From the NCBI GenBank assembly GCA_002435325.1, contig DJMJ01000024.1, forward strand, positions 5,170-69,169: a DNA stretch of 64,000 bases, in the 5' to 3' direction. This document shows, in pieces, positions 41,037 through 49,373 of the stretch. The notes under the pieces are model-generated. The model saw nothing but the letters and a program-made list of their open reading frames with translations, had not been told where the DNA came from and made no database searches. The position numbers were made by a program, and so were the translations under genes. How positions within the stretch are numbered: the stretch's first letter is position 1; each line of letters begins with the position of its first letter. The DNA comes from Nitrospira sp. UBA6493. GTDB lineage: Bacteria > Nitrospirota > Nitrospiria > Nitrospirales > Nitrospiraceae.

Positions 41037-41777
41037 CTAACTGGCGATGCGCTGAAGCAAACTGGGCAACTCCGCCAAGCTGGCAATACGTACCGCCCCC
41101 AGAGGAAGGCTCTCCGACTGCCGCAGTTCACGATCGATGAGCACACCCGCCAGCCCTGCCCTTGTAGCCCCTTCCACATCGTCTCGCAAACTATCGCCAA
41201 CATGGACGGCCTCTTCAGGATCAACGGCATGTTTCTCCAACGCGAGCTGGAAGATCTTGGGTGCCGGCTTGGCCGCTTGTGACAGGCTCGAAATTGTCAC
41301 AGTATCGAAATATCGTTCGATGCCCAGCCCGCGCAACACTGGAAACAGCCGGGAATCGAAATTCGAGATAATACCCAGCTCCATTCCCTGCGCTTTCAAC
41401 TGGTTGAGAACCTGCTCGGTTTCCGGATAGAGGGTCCAGGTCTTGGGGTCTGCAAAGACTTCGAAGACTTCCTCGAAAAACTCATCGAATCCCTCGAACA
41501 TCCCGACGCGATAAAACACATTATGGACGATATCAAACCACCAGAGCCGTTCGCTTTGCTTCAGTGCCGCCGGCTCCGTGGAGGCAAAGATCGCAGGCGG
41601 CGCATCCTTAAAGGCACGGCTGAACGCCTGCTTGATGGCCGTGAGCGACTCCGGTGTCTGCTTGAACCCATGCAGAACAGCATAGTGCTGATAGATCTCT
41701 GCGACCGATCCCTTAATGTGGAACAGAGTTTCCGCCGCATCGAAGAACACGACCTGATGAGTCTGCGCCACAATCAC
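41037..41777 (-). CDS. HAD-superfamily hydrolase
   Basis: 246 residues. Motif I is VFFDAAETLFHIKGS; the nucleophile is Asp and the usual second Asp (position +2) is Ala-Glu here. Motif II is LGIISNFDSRLFPVL, motif III Lys is in SQAAKPAPKIFQLAL, and motif IV is AVHVGDSLRDDVEGA. It resembles the HAD-IA/REG-2 group (haloacid dehalogenase-like, HDHD3-like), in which DAxxT/D is tolerated. Phosphatase specificity is unknown. It has its own promoter and is divergent from the receiver-domain gene. Confidence 0.88.
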   Translation of the reverse strand: MIVAQTHQVVFFDAAETLFHIKGSVAEIYQHYAVLHGFKQTPESLTAIKQAFSRAFKDAPPAIFASTEPAALKQSERLWWFDIVHNVFYRVGMFEGFDEFFEEVFEVFADPKTWTLYPETEQVLNQLKAQGMELGIISNFDSRLFPVLRGLGIERYFDTVTISSLSQAAKPAPKIFQLALEKHAVDPEEAVHVGDSLRDDVEGATRAGLAGVLIDRELRQSESLPLGAVRIASLAELPSLLQRIAS

Positions 41778-41806
41778 TCCCTTTAATTGATCATTGTTCG
41801 AGCCGG

Positions 41807-41836
41807 ATTGTACGGCCCAGGGAGAAGCCTAGTCAA
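41807..41836 (-). promoter_or_regulatory. Sigma-70 promoter of the HAD hydrolase gene
   Basis: Minus strand: TTGACT (41836-41831), an 18-base spacer, TACAAT (41812-41807), 30 bases before the ATG. Confidence 0.55.
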
Positions 41837-41919
41837 AAGAGGCACGATTTCGGTTTTATTTGGACAAGACACCCCCTCAATGATAGCGTCGTAATACTTC
41901 AATAAGTTGGAGGTTTTTC

Positions 41920-43047
41920 GTGGCTTCTTCAATTTTTGTCGTCGATAGTAGTCCGGCCGTGAGACGGATGGTCGAAGAGATTTCAGCCCCGGAAGGGTTT
42001 GAGGTCGTAGGATTTCAAGACGGCCCTGCCGCACTTGACGCGGCTCGGCGCAACAACCCCTCCTTGATCATTGCCGACTACCACCTCGACAACATGACCT
42101 TTTCAGGATTTTGCAAAGAAATTAACAAGCTGGATAATCTGACCGACACTTATGTCGTCTCGTTGATCAATTCCGTAGACCGTCCGGACGAGAGCCACCT
42201 TCGGTCGTTGGGCGTGAAGGCCTTTTTGAAAAAGCCGGTCCAGACCGAAGATCTGCTCTCCATTATTGCACTCATCCAACAGACGCAACAGACACAGACC
42301 AACGGCCAACGCCTCAAGCGTCGAGTTTGGCCACCGGACTCCACTTCAACGGACCTAAACGAGAATGATGCGGTGATGAATCAATTTGACGCCCCTGCCG
42401 GGGAGGAGAATCTTGCCATGGAACAGCCAGCCAGCCGGATGAGCGCGCCGACCATCACCAAATCCTCCCCTGCCCCGGAAGACGCCATGTCAAGCCTCTT
42501 TAGTCAGATCCTGACCTCCATGACCGAGCGCACGGAAAAGCGGATTACGGAACTTCTTCCACAGGCCATTGAACGGGAGCTCACCGCTCGGATTCACTCC
42601 GCCGTGAAAAATGAACTCAACGGACAGCTTGGAGAAATCCTCTCCCGGGAACAACTGGCCTCCATCATTCAGCCATTGATGGGCCAGGAGTTACCCTCTC
42701 TGCTCAAGAAGGAATTCGCGGCCAGCGAACCGTTGATTCGCGACACCGTATCGGAGCTCGCCGGCGGGGCGATTCAGAAGAGTCTGGGCGACTCGATCAA
42801 GGACCACGTAGACGCCAGCGTGCGGGAACAAATTCCTGCAATCGTTGACACCCACTTGAAATCGATCGATTTGCTGGTGAAAGAATCTATTAGGCAGGCA
42901 ACGCTCAAACAGGCCCCGCTCATCGCCGACGACATCGTCCGGAGAACTGCCGAGCAGGCAGTGGATCAGGCTATTCAAGGCATCGTTCCAGAACTCGCCG
43001 AACAGCATATCAAGGCAGAACTCAACCGCCTCACGGCGGCCGAGTAA
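41920..43047 (+). CDS. Receiver-domain protein with long helical repeat tail
   Basis: 375 residues from a GTG with GGAGG upstream. Residues 1-120 are a receiver domain: FVVDSSPAVRRMVEEISAPE (one of the two usual pocket acids is Ser), phosphorylation Asp in LIIADYHLDNM, and Lys in AFLKKPV. After a Gln/Pro-rich linker the remaining 200 residues form repeated amphipathic helices (ITELLPQAIERELTARIHSA; IIQPLMGQELPSLLKKEFAA; LVKESIRQATLKQAPLIADD). No DNA-binding or enzymatic output is seen. The tail suggests an oligomerising or scaffold output. No kinase adjoins it. Confidence 0.8.
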   Translation: MASSIFVVDSSPAVRRMVEEISAPEGFEVVGFQDGPAALDAARRNNPSLIIADYHLDNMTFSGFCKEINKLDNLTDTYVVSLINSVDRPDESHLRSLGVKAFLKKPVQTEDLLSIIALIQQTQQTQTNGQRLKRRVWPPDSTSTDLNENDAVMNQFDAPAGEENLAMEQPASRMSAPTITKSSPAPEDAMSSLFSQILTSMTERTEKRITELLPQAIERELTARIHSAVKNELNGQLGEILSREQLASIIQPLMGQELPSLLKKEFAASEPLIRDTVSELAGGAIQKSLGDSIKDHVDASVREQIPAIVDTHLKSIDLLVKESIRQATLKQAPLIADDIVRRTAEQAVDQAIQGIVPELAEQHIKAELNRLTAAE

Positions 43048-43066
43048 GCCTTATCATGCTTTGCCG

Positions 43067-43189
43067 TTAGCTTTTTTTCGTCGTCCGCTTCGCCCCGGCC
43101 CGGCGCGCCTTGACGAGCGCCTTGACCCGCTTCACGTTCTTCTGATGCTTCTTTCTCGTCTTCCGATCTTTTTCGCGTCCTCTCGGCAT
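43067..43189 (-). CDS. Very small basic protein (40 residues)
   Basis: Start at the ATG at 43189 with AAGGGAG seven bases upstream; the longer frame has no ribosome site. The sequence is MPRGREKDRKTRKKHQKNVK followed by a Lys/Arg/Ala helix, with more than half the residues basic. This composition suggests an RNA-binding or ribosome-associated peptide, but I cannot name the family. Divergent from valS. Confidence 0.6.
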   Translation of the reverse strand: MPRGREKDRKTRKKHQKNVKRVKALVKARRAGAKRTTKKS

Positions 43190-43328
43190 GATCGCTCCCT
43201 TGGGGTGAAAGAATAGACTGCGGGCGACTGTATAACACAAGCCATGCGTCGCCACAAGCTAATCCGGGCGTTTCCCGGCGCCGTCGGACATGATAAGATA
43301 CCGCTCTTTTTGTGAACCAAGGAACCAT

Positions 43329-46094
43329 ATGGCCTCCCAACTCGACAAGACCTACGAACCGAAAGCTGTTGAAGACCGCTGGTACCAGGAATGGATTCGC
43401 CGCGGCTACTTCCAAGCATCACCGGACAAACCCGGCGCCCCCTATTGCATCGTAATCCCGCCTCCGAATGTGACGGGATCGTTGCACGTCGGTCATGCCC
43501 TTAATAATTCCCTGCAAGACATTCTGATCCGCTGGCGGCGCATGCAAGGCCGCAACGTACTCTGGATGCCGGGCACCGACCATGCCGGCATCGCCACGCA
43601 AAACGTCGTCGAGAAGCAGCTCATGCAGGAAGGCACCTCCCGCGAAGCTCTGGGACGCGAGGCCTTTCTTGAACGGGTTTGGACATGGAAAGCCCAATCA
43701 GGCGGCACCATCATCCAGCAGCTCAAACGCCTCGGCGCCTCCTGCGATTGGAGCCGCGAGCGTTTCACGATGGATGAGGGCCTCTCGAAAGCCGTGCTGG
43801 AGGTCTTCGTCCGGCTGTATGAAGACAACCTGATTTACCGCGGCGAACGGCTCATCAACTGGTGCCCGCGCTGCCTGACCGCCCTCTCCGACATCGAGGT
43901 CGAACACGAAGACCTCAAGGGCAAGCTCTATTCGATTGAGTATCCCCTCGCCGACGATCCAGCAGTGCGACTGACCGTCGCCACCACACGACCGGAAACC
44001 TTACTCGGCGACACGGCCGTCGCGGTTCATCCGGAGGACGAGCGATACAACCGCCTCATCGGCAAACAGATTCGCTTGCCCCTCACGGGCCGAACCATTC
44101 CGATTGTCGGAGACCGCATCCTCGTGGATCGGGAATTCGGCACCGGCGCCGTCAAAATTACACCGGCCCATGACTTCAACGACTACGAGGCAGGAGAACG
44201 CCACAAACTGGGACGGCTCGCGATTCTTGATCATCAAGCCCTCCTGGATCCGGCCGGCATGCAGAAAGCGGCCGTCGATCAGGCCGTGGTTGAACTGCTT
44301 CGCGGGCTTTCTGTCTCCAAGGCTCGTCCGAAGGTAGAGGAACTGCTGAAGGAGCGCGGACTGCTCACGAAAGTCGAAGACCACAAGATGGCGGTGGGAA
44401 AATGTTACCGCTGCAAGACCGTCGTCGAGCCCTATCTGTCTCCGCAATGGTTCGTGAACATCAAGCCGCTGGCCGAACCGGCTATCAAGGCTGTAGAAGA
44501 GGGCCGCATCCGCATCATTCCCGAAGGCTGGACCAACAACTATCTCGGCTGGATGAGGGACATCAAAGACTGGTGCATTTCGCGGCAAATCTGGTGGGGG
44601 CATCAGATTCCCGCCTGGTACTGCCGGTCCTGTAATGCGACCCACATCGTCACCGCCACGCAGGCTTCTCCATCGGGAGCCAGCGTCACCAGGACGACGA
44701 TTCTCCAAGGCGCCACACCGATCGTTGCAAAATCGGCTCCCACCACATGCCCTTTATGCAAAGGACAGGATTTCCTCCGGGATCCAGACGTGCTCGACAC
44801 CTGGTTTTCCTCCGGCCTCTGGCCATTTTCGACACTTGGCTGGCCGGAACAGACTGCCGATCTCAAGACCTATTATCCGACCGCCACGCTCGTGACCGGC
44901 CTGGACATTCTCTTCTTCTGGGTCGCGCGCATGATCATGCTCGGCATCAAATTTATGGGCGACGTGCCCTTCCGCGATGTCTACATTCATGCCCTGGTCC
45001 GCGATGCGGAAGGCCAGAAGATGAGCAAGTCCAAAGGCAACGTGATCGATCCGCTGCACGTCATGGAACAGTTCGGCACCGACGCGCTGCGCTTCACCCT
45101 GGCCTCGATGGCCTCGCCGGGGCGCGACATCAAGCTGGCTGAGGAACGCATCGAAGGCTACCGCAACTTTGCCAACAAAATTTGGAATGCCGCGCGGTTT
45201 GCCCACATGTATCTGGACGGGGCCAAAGAAGCCCGGCCTCCCAAAGAACGCTCCTTCCCAGACCGATGGATTCTCAATTGCCTTAACCGCACCATCAAAA
45301 ATGTAGGCGAGGCGTTGGATAAGTATCGGTTCGATCACGCTGCGCAGGAGCTCTATCAATTCTTCTGGCACGAGTACTGCGACTGGTATCTCGAACTCAT
45401 CAAGCCGGTGCTCCAAGACCAGGCTCATCCGCAAGGCCCCTCCACGCGGCACACCCTTTCAGAAACGCTGGAAGTGTGGCTGCGTCTCTTGCATCCCTTT
45501 ATGCCATTCCTCTCAGAAGAAATCTGGCAGACCCTGCCGCACGAGGGCGAAACAATCGTGCTTCAGCACTACCCCGCGCCATGTGATGATTGGCGTAACA
45601 AAGCAGCCGAGGACGCCTTCCGCCTCCTCGAACAGAGCATCGGACTGCTGAGAACCGGACGAGTGCTACTGAACTATCCGCCAGGCAAGCAGATCGGATT
45701 CTTTGTCGCCCATGACGACAACGGCAAATCCCACACCCTGGAAACGCTGACATCGGATCTGGGCCATCTTGGAAAAGGCTTGCTGACTCTCACGCCGGTC
45801 TCCCAATGGCCAGCTACCAATGTCCTGCGCCTGGTGACGGAGGGGCTCACGGTCGGCATTGCAGTCGAAGGAGACGTCGATCTCAAGAAGGCTCTAGACC
45901 GCCTGCACAAACAGATCGCCGATGCCGACAAAGAGTCGCAACGGGTTGAGGGAAAATTGAAGAGCGCCGACTTTGTCTCCAAAGCTCCGCCTGAGGTCAT
46001 TGCCGAACATCAGGAGCGGGTACGCAGTCTCTTCCGCGACCGGACGATGCTGGCGAATAGTGAGCAGCAATTGCGCGCCATGTTGGGAGCCTGA
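43329..46094 (+). CDS. valS: Valyl-tRNA synthetase
   Basis: Class Ia synthetase of 921 residues. I chose the ATG at 43329 (AAGGA upstream) so the protein begins MASQLDKTYEPKAVEDRWYQ, as in the family. The ATP-site motif is PPNVTGSLHVGHALN and the KMSKS loop is GQKMSKSKGNVIDP. The CP1 editing domain includes TTRPETLLGDTAVAVHPED, and a C-terminal coiled-coil arm is present (LKKALDRLHKQIADADKESQ). It heads a plus-strand run valS-nadC-birA-coaX with gaps of three bases to nadC and birA and about 37 to coaX. Confidence 0.97.
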   Translation: MASQLDKTYEPKAVEDRWYQEWIRRGYFQASPDKPGAPYCIVIPPPNVTGSLHVGHALNNSLQDILIRWRRMQGRNVLWMPGTDHAGIATQNVVEKQLMQEGTSREALGREAFLERVWTWKAQSGGTIIQQLKRLGASCDWSRERFTMDEGLSKAVLEVFVRLYEDNLIYRGERLINWCPRCLTALSDIEVEHEDLKGKLYSIEYPLADDPAVRLTVATTRPETLLGDTAVAVHPEDERYNRLIGKQIRLPLTGRTIPIVGDRILVDREFGTGAVKITPAHDFNDYEAGERHKLGRLAILDHQALLDPAGMQKAAVDQAVVELLRGLSVSKARPKVEELLKERGLLTKVEDHKMAVGKCYRCKTVVEPYLSPQWFVNIKPLAEPAIKAVEEGRIRIIPEGWTNNYLGWMRDIKDWCISRQIWWGHQIPAWYCRSCNATHIVTATQASPSGASVTRTTILQGATPIVAKSAPTTCPLCKGQDFLRDPDVLDTWFSSGLWPFSTLGWPEQTADLKTYYPTATLVTGLDILFFWVARMIMLGIKFMGDVPFRDVYIHALVRDAEGQKMSKSKGNVIDPLHVMEQFGTDALRFTLASMASPGRDIKLAEERIEGYRNFANKIWNAARFAHMYLDGAKEARPPKERSFPDRWILNCLNRTIKNVGEALDKYRFDHAAQELYQFFWHEYCDWYLELIKPVLQDQAHPQGPSTRHTLSETLEVWLRLLHPFMPFLSEEIWQTLPHEGETIVLQHYPAPCDDWRNKAAEDAFRLLEQSIGLLRTGRVLLNYPPGKQIGFFVAHDDNGKSHTLETLTSDLGHLGKGLLTLTPVSQWPATNVLRLVTEGLTVGIAVEGDVDLKKALDRLHKQIADADKESQRVEGKLKSADFVSKAPPEVIAEHQERVRSLFRDRTMLANSEQQLRAMLGA

Positions 46095-46097
46095 CCG

Positions 46098-46979
46098 ATG
46101 ATGCCACTCCCTGCCGCCGATATCCGGCGGGCCGTTCGGATCGGACTGGACGAGGACCTCGGCGAAGGCGATGTCACCACATCCGCGCTCTTCCCCAAAC
46201 GGGTCCCGGCCCATGCCTCCATCGTGGCGCAACACGCGCTGATCGTCGCCGGTCTTTCTGCGGCGGTGCAAACCTTCCTGGCCATCGATCCCACACTCAC
46301 ACTCACCGTGCTCCGGCACGATGGTGAAGCGGCCGAGGAGGGAGAGGTCATCCTCACCATCGAAGGTGATGGCCGATCCCTGTTGCAGGCCGAACGGGTG
46401 GCACTGAACTTCCTGCAACACCTGTCAGGCATCGCCACCCTGACACACCGATTCTGCGAGGCGGTAAAAGACTATCCCGTCAGCATTCTGGATACGAGAA
46501 AAACACTTCCCGGCTGGCGTGCCCTGCAAAAATGGGCCGTAGCCCTCGGCGGAGGCACCAATCACCGGTACTCGCTCGGTGACGGCGTGCTGATCAAGGA
46601 CAACCACCTAGCCCTGTTGCAAGGCGGCAAAACTTCTGTTCGCACAGCCTGCCAGCTGGCACATCGCAAGGCTCCTAAAACGATGCCGCTCATCGTTGAA
46701 GTCGAGTCCCTGGCGGAAGTTCGACAGGCGATCGCGGGCAAAGCCGACATCATCCTTTTGGACAACATGACTCCGACCTTGGTCCGGCAGGCCGTGAAAA
46801 TCATCGGCCACCGTGCTCTCGTTGAAGTCTCCGGCGGCATCACCTTGGAAAATGTCCGTGCGATGGCAGCGGCAGGGCCAGACCGTATCTCGATCGGAGC
46901 ACTGACTCATTCGGCGCCGGCGGCTGACTTCAGTCTCGTTTTAACCTTGATGCCTCCTGCACGAAGACGGAGAGGATAA
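46098..46979 (+). CDS. nadC: Nicotinate-nucleotide pyrophosphorylase (carboxylating)
   Basis: Converts quinolinate and PRPP to nicotinate mononucleotide in de novo NAD synthesis. 293 residues. Marks are DLGEGDVTTSALFP, NFLQHLSGIATLTHRFCEAV, ILDTRKTLPGWRALQKWAV and GGGTNHRYSLGDGVLIKDNH, which line the active site. Three bases after valS and three before birA. Confidence 0.96.
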   Translation: MMPLPAADIRRAVRIGLDEDLGEGDVTTSALFPKRVPAHASIVAQHALIVAGLSAAVQTFLAIDPTLTLTVLRHDGEAAEEGEVILTIEGDGRSLLQAERVALNFLQHLSGIATLTHRFCEAVKDYPVSILDTRKTLPGWRALQKWAVALGGGTNHRYSLGDGVLIKDNHLALLQGGKTSVRTACQLAHRKAPKTMPLIVEVESLAEVRQAIAGKADIILLDNMTPTLVRQAVKIIGHRALVEVSGGITLENVRAMAAAGPDRISIGALTHSAPAADFSLVLTLMPPARRRRG

Positions 46980-46982
46980 CTG

Positions 46983-47819
46983 ATGCCAGAATCCATCCCC
47001 CTGAAACTTGACGCTATTCGCAGCGCACTCGCCACGAACACCCTGGGCCGCCAGATGCATCTGTACCCGGAATTACCCTCGACAAACGCCGAAGCCATGC
47101 TGTTGGCCCAAGCAGGCGCCGCGCATGGGACCGTTGTACTGGCAGAGGGTCAAACGGCCGGACGAGGCCGCCATGCCCGCGCATGGTTCTCCCCTGCAGG
47201 ACTGAACATTTACGGCTCGATCATCGTGCGCGGATCCGGATCTGGCCTCCCGCTCCAGGAATGGCTCTCCTGGGTGCCGCTCATCAGCGCCTTGGCCGTT
47301 GCCGAAGCCGTTCAGCAGGTGGCAGCCCTGTCGCTCTCGTTGAAATGGCCCAATGACCTGCTGTTCCAGGATCGCAAAGTCGGCGGCGTACTCTGCGAAA
47401 GCGCACTGACCTCATCGACCGGTCCCATTGTCGTGATTGGAATTGGACTCAACGTGAATGTGCGACAAGAAGCCTTCCCAGAAGAATTACGCCCGATTGC
47501 GACCTCTCTTTCTGAAGCCACCCATCGCCCCATCGACCGAAACCGGCTGGTTGCGCAACTGTTGCTGGAACTAGAACAGCGCCTCGATGAACTAGGCGAT
47601 CATGGTCCGGCTCAGCTACGGCAGGCCTACCAAACTCGTTGCATCACTTTGGGCCGGCGCGTGCGCGCCATGTTGGGCCAGGACCAAGAACTAATCGGCA
47701 CAGCCGAATCCATTGCGGCCGATGGAGCACTACAACTACGCCCCGCCCCAGTCTCTCCCGATTCCCCGCCCTCCCCACTCATCGATATACGAGCTGCCGA
47801 CGTCATTCATCTCCGATGA
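46983..47819 (+). CDS. birA: Biotin--[acetyl-CoA-carboxylase] ligase, single-function
   Basis: Activates biotin to biotinyl-AMP and attaches it to carboxylase carriers. 278 residues. The ATP/biotin loop is GQTAGRGRHARAWFSPAG, and the catalytic Lys region is LKWPNDLLFQDRKVGGVLCE. The N-terminal winged-helix repressor domain of E. coli BirA is absent, so it should not regulate transcription. The C-terminal SH3-like cap is present. Confidence 0.94.
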   Translation: MPESIPLKLDAIRSALATNTLGRQMHLYPELPSTNAEAMLLAQAGAAHGTVVLAEGQTAGRGRHARAWFSPAGLNIYGSIIVRGSGSGLPLQEWLSWVPLISALAVAEAVQQVAALSLSLKWPNDLLFQDRKVGGVLCESALTSSTGPIVVIGIGLNVNVRQEAFPEELRPIATSLSEATHRPIDRNRLVAQLLLELEQRLDELGDHGPAQLRQAYQTRCITLGRRVRAMLGQDQELIGTAESIAADGALQLRPAPVSPDSPPSPLIDIRAADVIHLR

Positions 47820-47856
47820 GTGGCGAAACGGACGTTTGCTAGGTACAATAGGTTTT

Positions 47857-48645
47857 ATGTTACTCGCCATCGACATCGGCAATACCAACGTCGTCTGGGG
47901 AATTTTTGAAGGCTCCACCCTCCTGGCCCATTGGCGGCTGGCCACAGACCCCAAGACCACAACGGATGAATACGGAGTTCTCTGCCTGAACTTGCTGACG
48001 CGCAGTGGACGTGTCCCCGAGCAAATCACCGGTGCGATTATCTCCAGCGTCGTGCCGTCGCTGACAAAAACCTTTGAGTTCATGGTCGAGACCTATTTCC
48101 TGCGCACCCCGCTCGTCGTATCCCCAGACATGGACATGGGGCTGACTCTCAAGTATACGAACCCAAAAGAAATCGGCAGCGATCGCATCGTGAACGCCGC
48201 CGCCGCCTATTACAAATATCGCCGAGACCTCATCATTGTCGATTTCGGCACCGCAACCACGTTTTGCGCCGTGACCAAAGAGGGTGAATACCTCGGTGGG
48301 GTCATTGCCCCAGGGCTCGGCATCTCCGCCGAAGCGTTGTTTGCCCGTGCCGCCAAATTGAGCAAGGTCGAACTGGCCCGCCCCAAGACCGTCATCGGCA
48401 CAGATACCGCCGGCAGCATTCAATCCGGACTTCTCTTCGGCTATGCCGGACTGGTCGATGCACTCGTCCGACGGATCGAGCAAGAGCAGGGACATCCGTC
48501 GTACGTCATCGCTACAGGCGGATTGGCCTCCGTCATCGCTCCGGAAACAACCTCGATTCAAAAAATCGAACCGCTCTTGACGTTAGAGGGGCTTGAACTC
48601 TTGTACCGACGAGCCCAAGGCGACGCTCTGACTGCCTGGACCTAA
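47857..48645 (+). CDS. coaX: Type III pantothenate kinase
   Basis: First step of CoA synthesis. The ATG at 47857 (262 residues) gives the ASKHA P-loop at the N-terminus: LLAIDIGNTNVVWGIFEG. Other marks are TTDEYGVLC, GSDRIVNAAAAYYKY and IVDFGTATTFCAVTKEGEYL. The start is preceded by AGGTACAATAGG, a weak ribosome site. Last gene of the valS-nadC-birA-coaX run. Confidence 0.95.
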   Translation: MLLAIDIGNTNVVWGIFEGSTLLAHWRLATDPKTTTDEYGVLCLNLLTRSGRVPEQITGAIISSVVPSLTKTFEFMVETYFLRTPLVVSPDMDMGLTLKYTNPKEIGSDRIVNAAAAYYKYRRDLIIVDFGTATTFCAVTKEGEYLGGVIAPGLGISAEALFARAAKLSKVELARPKTVIGTDTAGSIQSGLLFGYAGLVDALVRRIEQEQGHPSYVIATGGLASVIAPETTSIQKIEPLLTLEGLELLYRRAQGDALTAWT

Positions 48646-48697
48646 TCTACTCAGCCTTATCCCTCTAATTTTTCTCAGAAATTTCTTTTCTCCCCCG

Positions 48698-48725
48698 TTG
48701 ACTTCCGTCTCCCTATGGATATCTC
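48698..48725 (+). promoter_or_regulatory. Possible promoter of grpE-dnaK
   Basis: TTGACT (48698-48703), a 16-base spacer, TATCTC (48720-48725), 18 bases before the grpE start. A sigma-32 type box and a CIRCE inverted repeat were looked for and not found. Confidence 0.3.
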
Positions 48726-48743
48726 CACCGCTGTAGAGGAGTC

Positions 48744-49319
48744 ATGATGAGCCAAGAACAAGACAACGCTAATACAATTGCGGACTTAGAGAATGCCCCT
48801 TCTGTCGGGAGCACCTCCGGGGCAGGGGCTCAGGATTCGCTGGCCGAAAAGACAGAAGAATGTCAGGCACTCAACGAAAAGTATCTCCGACTGGCCGCGG
48901 AGTTTGAAAACTATAAGCGCCTCACGCAGCGCGACCAGCGGGATCAAATCAAATTCGGCAACGAACAGTTGTTGAAGGAACTCCTGCCTGTGGTCGACAA
49001 CATGGAGCGCGCGATCAAGGCTGCCCGTGACAATGGTGGAAATCCAGCTCTGGTTCAGGGCGTGGATCTCACGCTCAAGCAATTGTCTGGAGCCCTCACG
49101 AAATTCGGCATACAGGCCGTAGAAACTGTCGGGCAAGCCTTCGATCCAAGCACGCATCAAGCAGTGTCGCATGTCCCATCTGACAGCGTCCCCCCCGATC
49201 ACGTGGTGGACGAGTTCCAAAAAGGCTATCGTCTGCACGACAGAATTCTCCGTGCCGCCATGGTCAGCGTGTCATCGGGTCCGGCAAATTCGGACGAGCA
49301 GGGTTCTACCACGAACTAA
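48744..49319 (+). CDS. grpE: Nucleotide-exchange factor GrpE
   Basis: 191 residues (or 190 from the adjacent ATG), with GAGGAG upstream. A long N-terminal coiled coil (ECQALNEKYLRLAAEFENYK) is followed by the beta-domain that contacts DnaK (VGQAFDPSTHQAVSHVPSDS; FQKGYRLHDRILRAAMVSV). Releases ADP from DnaK. No hrcA gene precedes it. Confidence 0.95.
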   Translation: MMSQEQDNANTIADLENAPSVGSTSGAGAQDSLAEKTEECQALNEKYLRLAAEFENYKRLTQRDQRDQIKFGNEQLLKELLPVVDNMERAIKAARDNGGNPALVQGVDLTLKQLSGALTKFGIQAVETVGQAFDPSTHQAVSHVPSDSVPPDHVVDEFQKGYRLHDRILRAAMVSVSSGPANSDEQGSTTN

Positions 49320-49373
49320 CAGATTGATTTCACTCAGTCGCTGATATCGGGAAGGGAAGGAAGGAGTCTACCA

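Noticed and set aside
48646..48743. Search for CIRCE or a sigma-32 promoter before grpE
   Set aside because: No inverted repeat of the TTAGCACTC type and no CCCCAT-type -10 with correct spacing; only a weak sigma-70-like pair is present.
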